64,000 nucleotides of DNA from Hippasteria phrygiana (Eukaryota; Echinodermata; Asteroidea; Valvatida; Goniasteridae): positions 1,364,001-1,428,000 of the forward strand of contig JAZGUH010000279.1 in assembly GCA_037893225.1 (NCBI GenBank), in the 5' to 3' direction. Both the position numbers and the translations under genes were made by a program. How positions within the stretch are numbered: position 1 is the first letter of the stretch; each line of letters begins with the position of its first letter. This document shows, in pieces, positions 1 to 12,487 of this stretch. The notes beneath the pieces are model-generated. The model was not told where the DNA came from. It ran no database searches and was given only the letters and a program-made list of their open reading frames with translations.

Positions 1-1160
1 ACATTGCGAGGTTTGAATTTTCTCCACAAGTTTGAACTCTAAGAATCCGCCGATGATTGCAACATGTAGCGCCAGATCTAAGCTATCCATACATGTCAAA
101 ATTACTGCATTTGGTTGATATTTCATGCAATTATAAATGAGTAAAGCAAGTCCATACCCCAGGGAATTTGACAGGCATGGAGCAATAAATAAAAGGTAAT
201 ATGCACACAGATGGTGGCCGGAAAGAAAATAAACATTGCGAGGTTTGAATTTTCTCCACAAGTGTTAACTCTAAGAAGCCGCCGATAATTGCAACATGTA
301 GCGCCAGATCTAAGCTATCCATACATGTCAAAATTACTGAATTTTGTTGATATGTCATGCAATTATGAATGAGTAAAGCAAGTCCATACCCCAGGGAATT
401 TGACATGCATGGAGCAATAAATAGACGTTAACATGTACACAGATGTTGGCCGGAAAGAAAATAAACATTGCGAGGTTTGAATTTTCTCCACAAGTTTTAA
501 CTCTAAGAAGCCGCCGATGATTGCAACATGTAGCGCCAGATCTAAGCTATCCATACATGTCAAAAATACTGCATTTGGTTGATATTTCATGCAATTATGA
601 ATGAATAAAGCAAGTCCATACCCCAGGGAATTTGACATGCATGGAGCAATAAATAGACGGTAATATGTACACAGATGTTGGCCGGAAAGAAAATAAACAT
701 TGCGAGGTTTGAATTTTCTCCACAAGTTTTAACTCTGGGAAGCCGCCGATGATTGCAACATGTAGCGCCAGATCTAAGCTATCCATACATGTCAAAATTA
801 CTGCATTTGGTTGATATTTCATGCAATTATGAATGAGTAAAGCAAGTCCATACCCCAGGGAATTTGACAGGCATGGAGCAATAAATAGACGGTAATATGT
901 ACACAGATGTTGGCCGGAAAGAAAATAAACATTGCGAGGTTTGAATTTTCTCCACAAGTTTTAACTCTAGGCAGCCGCCGATGATTGCAACATGTAGCGC
1001 CAGATCTAAGCTATCCATACATGTCAAAATTACTGTATTTGGTTGATATTTCATGCAATTATGAATGAGTAAAGCAAGTCCATACCCCAGGGAATTTGAC
1101 ATGCATGGAGCAATAAATAGACGGTAACATGTACACAGATGTTGGCCGGAAAGAAAATAA

Positions 1161-1392
1161 ACATTGCGAGGTTTGAATTTTCTCTACAAGTTTTAACTCT
1201 AGGAAGCCGCCGATGATTGCAACATGTAGCGCCAGATCTAAGCTATCCATACATGTCAAAATTACTGTATTTGGTTGATATTTCATGCAATTATGAATGA
1301 GTAAAGCAAGTCCATACCCCAGGGAATTTGACATGCATGGAGCAATAAATAGACGGTAATATGTACACAGATGTTGGCCGGAAAGAAAATAA
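1161..1392. repeat. Reference monomer (232 bp) used for position numbering
   Basis: This copy is close to the consensus and fixes the numbering used in the other entries. It has one AGATCT (BglII) site at monomer positions 74 to 79. CpG dinucleotides lie at 7, 48, 51, 70, 194 and 219. There are five CATG tetramers, and AATAAA hexamers at 184 and 228. No TTCG or CGAA occurs, so a canonical CENP-B box (core nTTCGnnnnAnnCGGGn) is absent on both strands. I see no convincing internal direct repeat, so the monomer does not look like a doubled shorter unit. A 232-bp length is not an obvious nucleosome multiple. Confidence 0.9.
1246..1341. repeat. Imperfect inverted repeat inside the monomer (potential hairpin)
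   Basis: In the reference monomer, bases 1,246 to 1,267 (starting tccatacatgtcaaa) are the reverse complement of bases 1,320 to 1,341 (ending tttgacatgcatgga) at 18 of 22 positions without gaps. The innermost core matches at 14 of 15. The loop is 52 bases. The same arrangement is present in essentially every monomer. Common alleles at monomer positions 87, 174 and 175 fall in or at the edge of the arms and mostly weaken pairing. I see no compensatory pairs. This supports a structural possibility, not a conserved function. Confidence 0.6.
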
Positions 1393-1869
1393 ACATTGCG
1401 AGGTTTGAATTTTCTCCACAAGTTTTAACTCTAGGCAGCCGCCGATGATTGCAACATGTAGCGCCAGATCTAAGCTATCCATACATGTCAAAATTACTGT
1501 ATTTGGTTGATATTTCATGCAATTATGAATGAGTAAAGCAAGTCCATACCCCAGGGAATTTGACATGCATGGAGCAATAAATAGACGGTAATATGTACAC
1601 AGATGTTGGCCGGAAAGAAAATAAACATTGCGAGGTTTGAATTTTCTCCACAAGTTTTAAATCTGGGAAGCCGCCGATGATTGCAACATGTAGCGCCAGA
1701 TCTAAGCTATCCATACATGTCAAAATTACTGTATTTGGTTGATATTTCATGCAATTATGAATGAGTAAAGCAAGTCCATACCCCAGGGAATTTGACATAC
1801 ATGGAGCAATAAATAGACGGTAACATGTACACAGATGTTGGCCGGAAAGAAAATAAACATTGCGAGGTT

Positions 1870-3901
1870 TGAATTTTCTCTACAAGTTTTAACTCTGGGA
1901 AGCCGCCGATGATTGCAACATGTAGCGCCCGATCTAAGCTATACATACATGTCAAAATTACTGCATTTGGTTGATATTTCATGCAATTATGAATGAGTAA
2001 AGCAAGTCCATACCCCAGGGAATTTGACAGGCATGGAGCAATAAATAAAAGGTAATATGCACACAGATGTTGGCCGGAAAGAAAATAAACATTGCGAGGT
2101 TTGAATTTTCTCCACAAATTTGAACTCTAAGAATCCGCCGATGATTGCAACATGTAGCGCCAGATCTAAGCTATCCATACATGTCAAAATTACTGCATTT
2201 AGTTGATATTTCATGCAATTATGAATGAGTAAAGCAAGTCCATACCCCTGGGAATTTGACAGGCATAGAGCAATAAATAAAAGGTAATCTGCACACAGAT
2301 GGTGGCCGGGAAGAAAATAAACATTGCGAGGTTTGAATTTTCTCCACAAGTTTTAACTCTAGGAAGCCGCCGATAATTGCAACATGTAGCGCCAGATCTA
2401 AGCTATCCATACATGTCAAAAATACTGCATTTGGTTGATATTTCATGCAATTATGAATGAATAAAGCAAGTCCATACCCCAGGGAATTTGACATGCATGG
2501 AGCAATAAATAGACGGTAACATGTACACAGATGTTGGCCGGAAAGAAAATAAACATTGCGAGGTTAGAATTTTCTCCACAAGTTTGAACTCTAAGAATCC
2601 GCCGATGATTGCAACATGTAGCGCCAGATCTAAGCTATCCATACATGTCAAAATTACTGCATTTGGTTGATATTTCATGCAATTATAAATGAGTAAAGCA
2701 AGTCCATACCCCAGGGAATTTGACAGGCATGGAGCAATAAATAAAAGGTAATATGCACACAGATGGTGGCCGGAAAGAAAATAAACATTGCGAGGTTTGA
2801 ATTTTCTCCACAAGTGTTAACTCTAAGAAGCCGCCGATAATTGCAACATGTAGCGCCAGATCTAAGCTATCCATACATGTCAAAATTACTGAATTTTGTT
2901 GATATGTCATGCAATTATGAATGAGTAAAGCAAGTCCATACCCCAGGGAATTTGACATGCATGGAGCAATAAATAGACGGTAACATGTACACAGATGTTG
3001 GCCGGAAAGAAAATAAACATTGCGAGGTTTGAATTTTCTCCACAAGTTTTAACTCTAAGAAGCCGCCGATGATTGCAACATGTAGCGCCAGATCTAAGCT
3101 ATCCATACATGTCAAAAGTACTGAATTTGGTTGATATTTCATGCAATTATGAATGAGTAAAGCAAGTCATACCCCAGGGAATTTGACAGGCATGGAGCAA
3201 TAAATAGAAGGTAATATGCACACAGATGTTGGCCGGAAAGAAAATAAACATTGCGAGGTTTGAATTTTCTCTACAAGTTTTAACTCAGGGAAGCCGCTGA
3301 TGACTGCAACATGTAGCGCCCGATCTAAGCTATACATACATGTCAAAATTACTGCATTTGGTTGATATTTCATGCAATTATGAATGAGTAAAGCAAGTCC
3401 ATACCCCAGGGAATTTGACAGGCATGGAGCAATAAATAAAAGGTAATATGCACACAGATGTTGGCCGGAAAGAAAATAAACATTGCGAGGTTTGAATTTT
3501 CTCCACAAGTTTGAACTCTAAGAATCCGCCGATGATTGCAACATGTAGCGCCAGATCTAAGCTATCCACACATGTCAAAATTACTGCATTTAGTTGATAT
3601 TTCATGCAATTATGAATGAGTAAAGCAAGTCCATACCCCTGGGAATTTGACAGGCATAGAGCAATAAATAAAAGGTAATCTGCACACAGATGGTGGCCGG
3701 GAAGAAAATAAACATTGCGAGGTTTGAATTTTCTCCACAAGTTTTAACTCTAGGAAGCCGCCGATAATTGCAACATGTAGCGCCAGATCTAAGCTATCCA
3801 TACATGTCAAAAATACTGCATTTGGTTGATATTTCATGCAATTATGAATGAATAAAGCAAGTCCATACCCCAGGGAATTTGACATGCATGGAGCAATAAA
3901 T
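1870..3901. repeat. Partial 6-monomer duplication (offset 1,391 bp)
   Basis: Bases about 1,870 to 2,510 reappear at about 3,261 to 3,901, six monomers later less one base. The segments share the cccgatct variant, the ccctggga variant, taaaagg and atggtgg. The right copy carries a 1-base deletion before its start, at about 3,168, and several private changes. Confidence 0.6.
3167..3169. other. 231-bp monomer: 1-base deletion in gtccat, first occurrence
   Basis: gcaagtcatacccc replaces gcaagtccatacccc, shifting the array phase by one. It lies in a monomer with acagg, agaagg and tgcac, the same background as the later deletion monomers, but lacks their linked ccctaggg change. It is therefore a plausible ancestral form of that allele. 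Confidence 0.85.
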
Positions 3902-5233
3902 AGACGGTAATATGTACACAGATGTTGGCCGGAAAGAAAATAAACATTGCGAGGTTTGAATTTTCTCTACAAGTTTTAACTCTGGGAAGCCGCCGGTGAT
4001 TGCAACATGTAGCGCCAGATCTAAGCTATACATACATGTCAAAATTACTGCATTTGGTTGATATTTCATGCAATTATGAATGAGTAAAGCAAGTCCATAC
4101 CCCAGGGAATTTGACATGCATGGAGCAATAAATAGACGGTAATATGTACACAGATGTTGGCCGGAAAGAAAATAAACATTGCGAGGTTTGAATTTTCTCC
4201 ACAAGTTTGAACTCTAAGAATCCGCCGATGATTGCAACATGTAGCGCCCGATCTAAGCTATCCATACATGTCAAAATTACTGCATTTGGTTGATATTTCA
4301 TGCAATTATAAATGAGTAAAGCAAGTCCATACCCCGGGGAATTTGACAGGCATGGAGCAATAAATAAAAGGTAATATGCACACAGATGGTGGCCGGAAAG
4401 AAAATAAACATTGCGAGGTTTGAATTTTCTCCACAAGTGTTAACTCTAAGAAGCCGCCGATAATTGCAACATGTAGCGCCAGATCTAAGCTATCCATACA
4501 TGTCAAAATTACTGAATTTTGTTGATATGTCATGCAATTATGAATGAGTAAAGCAAGTCCATACCCCAGGGAATTTGACATGCATGGAGCAATAAATAGA
4601 CGGTAATATGTACACAGATGTTGGCCGGAAAGAAAATAAACATTGCGAGGTTTGAATTTTCTCTACAAGTTTTAACTCTGGGAAGCCGCCGGTGATTGCA
4701 ACATGTAGCGCCAGATCTAAGCTATACATACATGTCAAAATTACTGCATTTGGTTGATATTTCATGCAATTATGAATGAGTAAAGCAAGTCCATACCCCA
4801 GGGAATTTGACATGCATGGAGCAATAAATAGACGGTAATATGTACACAGATGTTGGCCGGAAAGAAAATAAACATTGCGAGGTTTGAATTTTCTCCACAA
4901 GTTTGAACTCTAAGAATCCGCCGATGATTGCAACATGTAGCGCCAGATCTAAGCTATCCATACATGTCAAAATTACTGCATTTGGTTGATATTTCATGCA
5001 ATTATAAATGAGTAAAGCAAGTCCATACCCCAGGGAATTTGACAGGCATGGAGCAATAAATAAAAGGTAATATGAACACAGATGGTGGCCGGAAAGAAAA
5101 TAAACATTGCGAGGTTTGAATTTTCTCCACAAGTGTTAACTCTAAGAAGCCGCCGATAATTGCAACATGTAGCGCCAGATCTAAGCTATCCATACATGTC
5201 AAAATTACTGAATTTTGTTGATATGTCATGCAA
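3842..5233. repeat. 3-monomer tandem duplication, 2 x 696 bp
   Basis: Two consecutive 696-bp units each hold the same succession: a monomer with the private change gccggtgatt (G at 3,996 and 4,692), one with aagaatcc, and one with ttttgttgatatgtc. The copies differ at a few bases, for example ccccgggg near 4,334 and atgaacac near 5,073. Exact ends cannot be fixed within the repeat. Confidence 0.65.
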
Positions 5234-6393
5234 TTATGAATGAGTAAAGCAAGTCCATACCCCAGGGAATTTGACATGCATGGAGCAATAAATAGACGGT
5301 AACATGTACACAGATGTTGGCCGGAAAGAAAATAAACATTGCGAGGTTTGAATTTTCTCCACAAGTTTTAACTCTAAGAAGCCGCCGATGATTGCAACAT
5401 GTAGCGCCAGATCTAAGCTATCCATACATGTCAAAAATACTGCATTTGGTTGATATTTCATGCAATTATGAATGAATAAAGCAAGTCCATACCCCAGGGA
5501 ATTTGACATGCATGGAGCAATAAATAGACGGTAATATGTACACAGATGTTGGCCGGAAAGAAAATAAACATTGCGAGGTTTGAATTTTCTCCACAAGTTT
5601 TAACTCTGGGAAGCCGCCGATGATTGCAACATGTAGCGCCAGATCTAAGCTATCCATACATGTCAAAATTACTGCATTTGGTTGATATTTCATGCAATTA
5701 TGAATGAGTAAAGCAAGTCCATACCCCAGGGAATTTGACATGCATGGAGCAATAAATAGACGGTAACATGTACACAGATGTTGGCCGGAAAGAAAATAAA
5801 CATTGCGAGGTTTGAATTTTCTCTACAAGTTTTAACTCTAGGAAGCCGCCGATGATTGCAACATGTAGCGCCAGATCTAAGCTATCCATACATGTCAAAA
5901 TTACTGTATTTGGTTGATATTTCATGCAATTATGAATGAGTAAAGCAAGTCCATACCCCAGGGAATTTGACATGCATGGAGCAATAAATAGACGGTAATA
6001 TGTACACAGATGTTGGCCGGAAAGAAAATAAACATTGCGAGGTTTGAATTTTCTCCACAAGTTTTAACTCTAGGCAGCCGCCGATGATTGCAACATGTAG
6101 CGCCAGATCTAAGCTATCCATACATGTCAAAATTACTGTATTTGGTTGATATTTCATGCAATTATGAATGAGTAAAGCAAGTCCATACCCCAGGGAATTT
6201 GACATGCATGGAGCAATAAATAGACGGTAATATGTACACAGATGTTGGCCGGAAAGAAAATAAACATTGCGAGGTTTGAATTTTCTCCACAAGTTTTAAA
6301 TCTGGGAAGCCGCCGATGATTGTAACATGTAGCGCCAGATCTAAGCTATCCATACATGTCAAAATTACTGTATTTGGTTGATATTTCATGCAA

Positions 6394-7321
6394 TTATGAA
6401 TGAGTAAAGCAAGTCCATACCCCAGGGAATTTGACATACATGGAGCAATAAATAGACGGTAACATGTACACAGATGTTGGCCGGAAAGAAAATAAACATT
6501 GCGAGGTTTGAATTTTCTCCACAAGTTTTAACTCTAAGAAGCCGCCGATGATTGCAACATGTAGCGCCAGATCTAAGCTATACATACATGTCAAAATTAC
6601 TGTATTTGGTTGATATTTCATGCAACTATGAATGAGTAAAGCAAGTCCATACCCCAGGGAATTTGACATGCATGGAGCAATAAATATACGGTAACATGTA
6701 CACAGATGTTGGCCGGAAAGAAAATAAACATTGCGAGGTTTGAATTTTCTCCACAAGTTTTAACTCTAAGAAGCCGCCGATGATTGTAACATGTAGCGCC
6801 AGATCTAAGCTATCCATACATGTCAAAATTACTGTATTTGGTTGATATTTCATGCAATTATGAATGAGTAAAGCAAGTCCATACCCCAGGGAATTTGACA
6901 TACATGGAGCAATAAATAGACGGTAACATGTACACAGATGTTGGCCGGAAAGAAAATAAACATTGCGAGGTTTGAATTTTCTCCACAAGTTTTAACTCTA
7001 AGAAGCCGCCGATGATTGCAACATGTAGCGCCAGATCTAAGCTATACATACATGTCAAAATTACTGTATTTGGTTGATATTTCATGCAACTATGAATGAG
7101 TAAAGCAAGTCCATACCCCAGGGAATTTGACATGCATGGAGCAATAAATATACGGTAACATGTACACAGATGTTGGCCGGAAAGAAAATAAACATTGCGA
7201 GGTTTGAATTTTCTCCACAAGTTTTAACTCTAAGAAGCCGCCGATGATTGCAACATGTAGCGCCAGATCTAAGCTATCCATACATGTCAAAATTAATGAA
7301 TTTTGTTGATATGTCATGCAA
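6394..7321. repeat. 2-monomer tandem duplication, 2 x 464 bp
   Basis: A dimer made of a monomer with tgcaactatg and atacgg (positions 131 and 192) and a monomer with ttgtaacatg is repeated directly. The diagnostic bases recur 464 bp apart. The tgcaactatg/atacgg subtype returns near 8,946 and again in the right block, near 45,832, 49,775, 51,399, 55,805, 57,661 and 63,228. Confidence 0.6.
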
Positions 7322-9007
7322 TTATGAATGAGTAAAGCAAGTCCATACCCCAGGGAATTTGACATGCATGGAGCAATAAATAGACGGTAACATGTACACA
7401 GATGTTGGCCGGAAAGAAAATAAACATTGCGAGGTTTGAATTTTCTCCACAAGTTTTAACTCTAAGAAGCCGCCGATGATTGCAACATGTAGCGCCAGAT
7501 CTAAGCTATCCATACATGTCAAAAATACTGCATTTGGTTGATATTTCATGCAATTATGAATGAATAAAGCAAGTCCATACCCCAGGGAATTTGACATGCA
7601 TGGAGCAATAAATAGACGGTAATATGTACACAGATGTTGGACGGAAAGAAAATAAACATTGCGAGGTTTGAATTTTCTCCACAAGTTTTAACTCTGGGAA
7701 GCCGCCGATGATTGCAACATGTAGCGCCAGATCTAAGCTATCCATACATGTCAAAATTACTGCATTTGGTTGATATTTCATGCAATTATGAATGAGTAAA
7801 GCAAGTCCATACCCCAGGGAATTTGACAGGCATGGAGCTATAAATAGACGGTAATATGTACACAGATGTTGGCCGGAAAGAAAATAAACATTGCGAGGTT
7901 TGAATTTTCTCCACAAGTTTTAAATCTAGGCAGCCGCCGATGATTGCAACATGTAGCGCCAGATCTAAGCTATCCATACATGTCAAAATTACTGTATTTG
8001 GTTGATATTTCATGCAATTATGAATGAGTAAAGCAAGTCCATACCCCAGGGAATTTGACATGCATGGAGCAATAAATAGACGGTAACATGTACACAGATG
8101 TTGGCCGGAAAGAAAATAAACATTGCGAGGTTTGAATTTTCTCTACAAGTTTTAACTCTAGGAAGCCGCCGATGATTGCAACATGTAGCGCCAGATCTAA
8201 GCTATCCATACATGTCAAAATTACTGTATTTGGTTGATATTTCATGCAATTATGAATGAGTAAAGCAAGTCCATACCCCAGGGAATTTGACATGCATGGA
8301 GCAATAAATAGACGGTAATATGTACACAGATGTTGGCCGGAAAGAAAATAAACATTGCGAGGTTTGAATTTTCTCCACAAGTTTTAACTCTAGGCAGCCG
8401 CCGATGATTGCAACATGTAGCGCCAGATCTAAGCTATCCATACATGTCAAAATTACTGTATTTGGTTGATATTTCATGCAATTATGAATGAGTAAAGCAA
8501 GTCCATACCCCAGGGAATTTGACATGCATGGAGCAATAAATAGACGGTAATATGTACACAGATGTTGGCCGGAAAGAAAATAAACATTGCGAGGTTTGAA
8601 TTTTCTCCACAAGTTTTAAATCTGGGAAGCCGCCGATGATTGCAACATGTAGCGCCAGATCTAAGCTATCCATACATGTCAAAATTACTGTATTTGGTTG
8701 ATATTTCATGCAATTATGAATGAGTAAAGCAAGTCCATACCCCAGGGAATTTGACATACATGGAGCAATAAATAGACGGTAACATGTACACAGATGTTGG
8801 CCGGAAAGAAAATAAACATTGCGAGGTTTGAATTTTCTCCACAAGTTTTAACTCTAAGAAGCCGCCGATGATTGCAACATGTAGCGCCAGATCTAAGCTA
8901 TACATACATGTCAAAATTACTGTATTTGGTTGATATTTCATGCAACTATGAATGAGTAAAGCAAGTCCATACCCCAGGGAATTTGACATGCATGGAGCAA
9001 TAAATAT

Positions 9008-12000
9008 ACGGTAACATGTACACAGATGTTGGCCGGAAAGAAAATAAACATTGCGAGGTTTGAATTTTCTCCACAAGTTTTAACTCTGGGAAGCCGCCGA
9101 TGATTGCAACATGTAGCGCCAGATCTAAGCTATACATACATGTCAAAATTACTGCATTTGGTTGATATTTCATGCAATTATGAATGAGTAAAGCAAGTCC
9201 ATACCCCAGGGAATTTGACAGGCATGGAGCAATAAATAGACGGTAATATGTACACAGATGTTGGCCGGAAAGAAAATAAACATTGCGAGGTTTGAATTTT
9301 CTCCACAAGTTTTAACTCTAGGCAGCCGCCGATGATTGCAACATGTAGCGCCAGATCTAAGCTATCCATACATGTCAAAATTACTGTATTTGGTTGATAT
9401 TTCATGCAATTATGAATGAGTAAAGCAAGTCCATACCCCAGGGAATTTGACAGGCATGGAGCAATAAATAGACGGTAATATGTACACAGATGTTGGCCGG
9501 AAAGAAAATAAACATTGCGAGGTTTGAATTTTCTCCACAAGTTTTAACTCTAGGCAGCCGCCGATGATTGCAACATGTAGCGCCAGATCTAAGCTATCCA
9601 TACATGTCAAAATTACTGTATTTGGTTGATATTTCATGCAATTATGAATGAATAAAGCAAGTCTATACCCCAGGGAATTTGACATGCATGGAGCAACAAA
9701 TAGACGGTAACATGTACACAGATGTTGGCCGGAAAGAAAATAAACATTGCGAGGTTTGAATTTTCTCCACAAGTTTTAACTCTGGGAAGCCGCCGATGAT
9801 TGCAACATGTAGCGCCAGATCTAAGCTATCCATACATGTCAAAATTACTGTATTTGGTTGATATTTCATGCAATTATGAATGAGTAAAGCAAGTCCATAC
9901 CCCAGGGAATTTGACATACATGGAGCAATAAATAGACGGTAACATGTACACAGATGTTGGCCGGAAAGAAAATAAACATTGCGAGGTTTGAATTTTCTCT
10001 ACAAGTTTTAACTCTAAGAAGCCGCCGATGATTGCAACATGTAGCGCCAGATCTAAGCTATACATACATGTCAAAATTACTGTATTTGGTTGATATTTCA
10101 TGCAACTATGAATGAGTAAAGCAAGTCCATACCCCAGGGAATTTGACATGCATGGAGCAATAAATAGACGGTAATATGTACACAGATGTTGGCCGGAAAG
10201 AAAATAAACATTGCGAGGTTTGAATTTTCTCCACAAGTTTTAACTCTATGCAGCCGCCGATGATTGCAACATGTAGCGCCAGATCTAAGCTATCCATACA
10301 TGTCAAAATTACTGTATTTGGTTGATATTTCATGCAATTATGAATGAGTAAAGCAAGTCCATACCCCAGGGAATTTGACAGGCATGGAGCAATAAATAGA
10401 CGGTAATATGCACACAGATGTTGGCCGGAAAGAAAATAAACATTGCGAGGTTTGAATTTTCTCCACAAGTTTTAACTCTGGGAAGCCGCCGATGATTGCA
10501 ACATGTAGCGCCAGATCTAAGCTATACATACATGTCAAAATTACTGCATTTGGTTGATATTTCATGCAATTATGAATGAGTAAAGCAAGTCCATACCCCA
10601 GGGAATTTGACAGGCATGGAGCAATAAATAGACGGTAATATGTACACAGATGTTGGCCGGAAAGAAAATAAACATTGCGAGGTTTGAATTTTCTCCACAA
10701 GTTTTAACTCTAGGCAGCCGCCGATGATTGCAACATGTAGCGCCAGATCTAAGCTATCCATACATGTCAAAATTACTGTATTTGGTTGATATTTCATGCA
10801 ATTATGAATGAGTAAAGCAAGTCCATACCCCAGGGAATTTGACAGGCATGGAGCAATAAATAGACGGTAATATGCACACAGATGTTGGCCGGAAAGAAAA
10901 TAAACATTGCGAGGTTTGAATTTTCTCTACAAGTTTTAACTCTAGGAAGCCGCCGATGATTGCAACATGTAGCGCCAGATCTAAGCTATCCATACATGTC
11001 AAAATTACTGTATTTGGTTGATATTTCATGCAATTATGAATGAATAAAGCAAGTCTATACCCCAGGGAATTTGACATGCATGGAGCAATAAATAGACGGT
11101 AACATGTACACAGATGTTGGCCGGAAAGAAAATAAACATTGCGAGGTTTGAATTTTCTCCACAAGTGTTAACTCTGGGAAGCCGCCGATGATTGCAACAT
11201 GTAGCGCCAGATCTAAGCTATACATACATGTCAAAATTACTGCATTTGGTTGATATTTCATGCAATTATGAATGAGTAAAGCAAGTCCATACCCCAGGGA
11301 ATTTGACAGGCATGGAGCAATAAATAGACGGTAATATGTACACAGATGTTGGCCGGAAAGAAAATAAACATTGCGAGGTTTGAATTTTCTCCACAAGTTT
11401 TAACTCTATGCTGCCGCCGATGATTGCAACATGTAGCGCCAGATCTAAGCTATCCATACATGTCAAAATTACTGTATTTGGTTGATATTTCATGCAATTA
11501 TGAATGAGTAAAGCAAGTCCATACCCCAGGGAATTTGACAGGCATGGAGCAATAAATAGACGGTAATATGCACACAGATGTTGGCCGGAAAGAAAATAAA
11601 CATTGCGAGGTTTGAATTTTCTCTACAAGTTTTAACTCTAGTAAGCCGCCGATGATTGCAACATGTAGCGCCAGATCTAAGCTATCCATACATGTCAAAA
11701 TTACTGTATTTGGTTGATATTTCATGCAATTATGAATGAATAAAGCAAGTCCATACCCCAGGGAATTTGACATGCATGGAGCAATAAATAGACGGTAACA
11801 TGTACACAGATGTTGGCCGGAAAGAAAATAAACATTGCGAGGTTTGAATTTTCTCTACAAGTTTTAACTCTAGGCAGCCGCCGATGATTGCAACATGTAG
11901 CGCCAGATCTAAGCTATCCATACATGTCAAAATTACTGTATTTGGTTGATATTTCATGCAATTATGAATGAATAAAGCAAGTCCATACCCCAGGGAATTT

Positions 12001-12487
12001 GACATGCATGGAGCAATAAATAGACGGTAATATGTACACAGATGTTGGCCGGAAAGAAAATAAACATTGCGAGGTTTGAATTTTCTCCACAAGTTTTAAC
12101 TCTGGGAAGCCGCCGATGATTGCAACATGTAGCGCCAGATCTAAGCTATACATACATGTCAAAATTACTGCATTTGGTTGATATTTCATGCAATTATGAA
12201 TGAGTAAAGCAAGTCCATACCCCAGGGAATTTGACAGGCATGGAGCAATAAATAGAAGGTAATATGTACACAGATGTTGGCCGGAAAGAAAATAAACATT
12301 GCGAGGTTTGAATTTTCTCCACAAGTTTTAACTCTAGGCAGCCGCCGATGATTGCAACATGTAGCGCCAGATCTAAGCTATCCATACATGTCAAAATTAC
12401 TGTATTTGGTTGATATTTCATGCAATTATGAATGAGTAAAGCAAGTCCATAGCCCAGGGAATTTGACATGCATGGAGCAATAAATAG
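9008..12487. repeat. 15-monomer HOR, copy 1 (3,480 bp)
   Basis: This segment matches the next 3,480 bp almost base for base, including rare private variants such as gtctataccc with gagcaacaaa (9,661 and 13,141). The left limit is set by the atacgg/agacgg difference at 9,007 versus 12,487. The match continues to about 12,468. By eye I found only about five differences between copies: 10,163/13,643, 11,412/14,892, 11,939/15,419, 12,243/15,723, and 12,452 near the end. A recent single tandem duplication is the simplest reading. Confidence 0.85.

Larger units (their letters stand above)
1..9007. repeat. Heterogeneous left block of the array
   Basis: About 39 monomers with the greatest allele diversity in the window. 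Several subtypes are concentrated here: taaaagg at 192 to 194, atggtgg at 214, aagaatcc at 41 to 48, ttttgttgatatgtc around 110 to 124, and loss of the BglII site by a cccgatct variant near 1,930, 3,331 and 4,250. A segment of about 1.4 to 1.6 kb starting with the ttttgttgatatgtc monomer occurs three times, anchored near 131, 5,002 and 7,090; the middle copy lacks one monomer. Long near-identical HOR units are not seen here. This fits an older or less recently homogenised part of the array. No gene is seen in it. Confidence 0.75.

Noticed and set aside
1344..1349. AATAAA hexamers on the plus strand (two or three per monomer) as poly(A) signals
   Set aside because: The hexamer is frequent by chance in 38% GC DNA. 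There is no transcript evidence and no downstream GU-rich element that stands out.
1161..1392. CENP-B box
   Set aside because: The required TTCG core (or CGAA on the other strand) does not occur in the consensus.
1161..1392. Monomer as a dimer of two 116-bp halves
   Set aside because: The halves do not align beyond short words such as tccatac (positions 86 and 151).
1384..1412. Pol III B-box-like ggtttgaatt with a tggcc A-box-like motif upstream (tRNA-derived origin)
   Set aside because: The invariant C of the B box is missing, the last bases do not fit, and the spacing to the A-like motif is under 30 bases, too short for a tRNA-type promoter.
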